From assembly GCF_008035925.1 (NCBI RefSeq), contig NZ_CP036264.1, forward strand, positions 953,774 through 1,017,773: a DNA stretch of 64,000 nucleotides, in the 5' to 3' direction. Shown here piece after piece: positions 63,301 to 64,000 of the stretch. The notes beneath the pieces are model-generated. The model worked only from the letters and a program-made list of their open reading frames with translations. It ran no database searches and was not told the DNA's origin. The DNA is from Stieleria maiorica. Lineage in GTDB: Bacteria; Planctomycetota; Planctomycetia; Pirellulales; Pirellulaceae. Within the stretch, counting starts at the first letter, position 1; every line of letters begins with the position of its first letter. A program made the translations under genes and the position numbers.

Positions 63301-63814
63301 CCCGGTCCGCGTCGGCGATGTCGTCACCATCGGCGACACCACCGGAATCGTCTCGCGGATTCAGATGCGCGCCACCACCGTGACCAACTGGGATCGCAAA
63401 GAGTTGGTGATTCCCAACAAAGACCTGATCACCGAAAAACTGCTCAACTGGTCGCTCACCAACGTGATCAACCGACTGACCATCAACATCGGTGTGGCCT
63501 ATGGCAGTGACCCCGATCAGGTCCGCGAGCTACTTTATCAAGTCGTAAAAAACCATCCGCAAGTGCTGACCGATCCCGCGCCGTTGATCAATTTCGACAC
63601 CTTCGGCGACAGTTCGCTGAATTTCGTCGTCCGCTTTTTCCTCGAAAAATTGGACAACCGAATCGAGGTCACGCATCAGATCAATCGTGAGATCGCCGAG
63701 GCGCTGGCCAAGGCCGGGATCACGATTCCGTTCCCCCAGCGCGACGTGCACCTGGACATCAACGGCGACGACGCCGCGCTGCCGCTGTCCCTGCGACGCG
63801 GCCGCGATCATTAG
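60380..63814 (+). CDS. MscK-type (KefA-like) large mechanosensitive channel 2
   Basis: 1144 residues from ATG 60380, directly in front of a signal peptide (RSLCLQCFVVLAVPLACLTC); a start at 60332 would add an unrelated leader. A periplasmic coiled region (about 60-480: LEAKL, QTYEELANQYSQMIGSVAAR, ATASKQVTDLTAESTRRR) precedes membrane helices and a C-terminal MscS core: GLGFGLQEIVANFVSGIILL, LERPVRVGDVVTIGDTTGIV, TNWDRKELVIPNKDLITEKL, ITIPFPQRDVHLDI. The core is close to that of the divergent paralogue, while the periplasmic part differs. Two such channels side by side suggest different tension or ionic thresholds. Confidence 0.93.
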   Translation: MPFSLSAVRSLCLQCFVVLAVPLACLTCHGQETPPDAPPATLPATPIVASNGPTTDSIDAELAALELKSELDAATKTRLVSMLQQAKKTLQQGQTYEELANQYSQMIGSVAARQAELQAKLDALSGAEPTLAEGLTLADATQSLATLKAELATASKQVTDLTAESTRRRTRLGEIPGLLSDAEKERADVAGQQAQPAPVNESAIESQTRKTLLAARGEELAARIEALENEQAAYTATVDLLPLERKLAEANVTQLRRQTELLQEAILEMQKDQVNATTADLKQTVASVPKSLRTLAESNVELAELQRQLIEQTATTQQNLSGVQSAMDDVKADAKSSKERIDAIGLTDALGVILRQQREEAKALRNKFRPRDDLTKKVEEYQLSTFKMEDELADINQWLDQREAVQVDWDSTEIAWGDLGLDEAEWVLKRKRRKLLEDTLHSQNSVLQSMLTSDTQRRELILLIDEFTAAIDANLFWTKDAPTISIGELAVAPELIQWVSAPASWVGVVHQMVLTVTLEPLASLGLILLTFAVLFGRGRARAAIKHEGEEATKVNVGFMSTVRAMVATFVTAMVWPACLGTFAFLLVKTSPADPFVRGLGNALAMVALYVSSRELLSKVCRDKGVAECHFGWSEKLRRHLRRHLRWYTWVGGGIVLTMGVFYEHPDAEVRIFAIRIMSTALFLVTAAFHHLMLRQKSPLHVEFVLYNPSSLFYRMRKLIWAIAVLAPIVFAFMALAGYLETTFRLGHSLQSTFLLLVVIVLGHGLLSRWLMLRRRDLARRRAMEQRDRKLKELQGSEDKAIADQVGIVLEEESAGDLEKLDEQGRQTAVVFASTLGLIGFGLIWHDLVPALAFFDDFSLGTVGTGENIESVSLLDVIYSLLCIALMVYATGVVPRVFELLVRGRTELDPGARYAISTLLRYVIIIAGSFIVMNLLSVPYNQLGWLLAAASVGLGFGLQEIVANFVSGIILLLERPVRVGDVVTIGDTTGIVSRIQMRATTVTNWDRKELVIPNKDLITEKLLNWSLTNVINRLTINIGVAYGSDPDQVRELLYQVVKNHPQVLTDPAPLINFDTFGDSSLNFVVRFFLEKLDNRIEVTHQINREIAEALAKAGITIPFPQRDVHLDINGDDAALPLSLRRGRDH

Positions 63815-63948
63815 CCAAGACGCAACGACGTTGACATCGCGACGCTTGATGCGAGCGTGAAAAGCCCCGGAGATCCACCTTCTGGCGAAGGTAGCTACGT
63901 TTGACCGGTGATTCACGATGTCATTCGTCCCTGACCGCTTGTCGCGAA
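63815..63948. repeat. Short gap with a repeat arm
   Basis: Holds the intergenic counterpart (63875-63899, CCACCTTCTGGCGAAGGTAG...) of the repeat embedded in the receptor gene; its left arm is decayed. Confidence 0.65.
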
Positions 63949-64000
63949 TCACAAAATCCGCTTGGGCGAAATGATCACGTTGGACACGATCAGCCCGCCG
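63949..64000 (-). CDS. Possible C-terminal end of a gene beyond the right edge
   Basis: On the minus strand an open frame ends at the stop TGA (63949-63951), with GGLIVSNVIISPKRIL as its visible C-terminus. Only 16 residues are visible, so this is a weak call and no function can be given. Confidence 0.3.
   Translation of the reverse strand, partial: GGLIVSNVIISPKRIL

Noticed and set aside
1-64000. tRNA, rRNA or transposase genes
   Set aside because: None could be recognised by eye. A tRNA scan and a transposase profile search would be decisive; a hit would overturn this.

Overview
The window reads as chromosome of a planctomycete, most likely a Rhodopirellula-like member of the Pirellulaceae. 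The main evidence is the gene content: a PSCyt1/PSCyt2/PSD1 cytochrome gene followed by a DUF1501 gene, two sulfatases, a giant ThuA/dehydrogenase/HEAT/cytochrome c protein, sigma-factor/Ser-Thr-kinase pairs, a PEP-CTERM protein, and intergenic spaces filled with palindromic repeats. Base composition is moderately GC-rich. About 41 genes are supported, plus two that run off the edges. No tRNA, rRNA, CRISPR array or transposase gene was seen.

Layout. 1-9.3 kb: two ECF-sigma/kinase pairs flank a thioredoxin lipoprotein, a membrane protein and a von Willebrand A protein, and the second pair is followed by a TPR protein. 9.3-9.9 kb: repeats. 9.9-16.8 kb: a tightly overlapping signalling operon (RedB-like thioredoxin-fold protein, two PAS histidine kinases, a receiver-HDOD protein and a receiver with degenerate HD-GYP domain). 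17-23 kb: the cytochrome/DUF1501 pair, then an epimerase-like and a DHDPS-like gene. 23-34.3 kb: metabolic and secreted proteins (trypsin-like protein, lipoprotein, PEP-CTERM protein, GH16 glycosidase, Acg-type nitroreductase, PQQ propeller, two divergent sulfatases). 34.5-39.6 kb: an RNA-repair locus, rtcA and rtcB with divergent rtcR and a near-consensus sigma-54 promoter in front of rtcB. 39.9-47.2 kb: the giant cytochrome protein, then an AspA-like and a RimK/RCK_C pair. 47.4-63.8 kb: an ion-flux and phospho-signalling stretch with a kinase/PP2C pair, MgtE, CorA, two ionotropic-glutamate-receptor-like channels translationally coupled to a PP2C phosphatase carrying a cyclic-nucleotide-binding-like domain, and two divergent MscK-like mechanosensitive channels.

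The most unusual system is the three-gene unit at 52.2-55.8 kb: a phosphatase plus two receptor channels, one with a canonical K+ filter (TTVGYGD) and one where the filter is lost. The second channel also carries an in-frame palindromic repeat.

The second theme is a set of nested palindromic repeats. One family has about 17-bp terminal inverted repeats and, at two tandem sites, sits in an otherwise intact neighbouring repeat flanked by TGAC. Its termini also occur as a bare palindrome inside the PSD1 coding sequence. All functional statements are from reading motifs; no database search was run.
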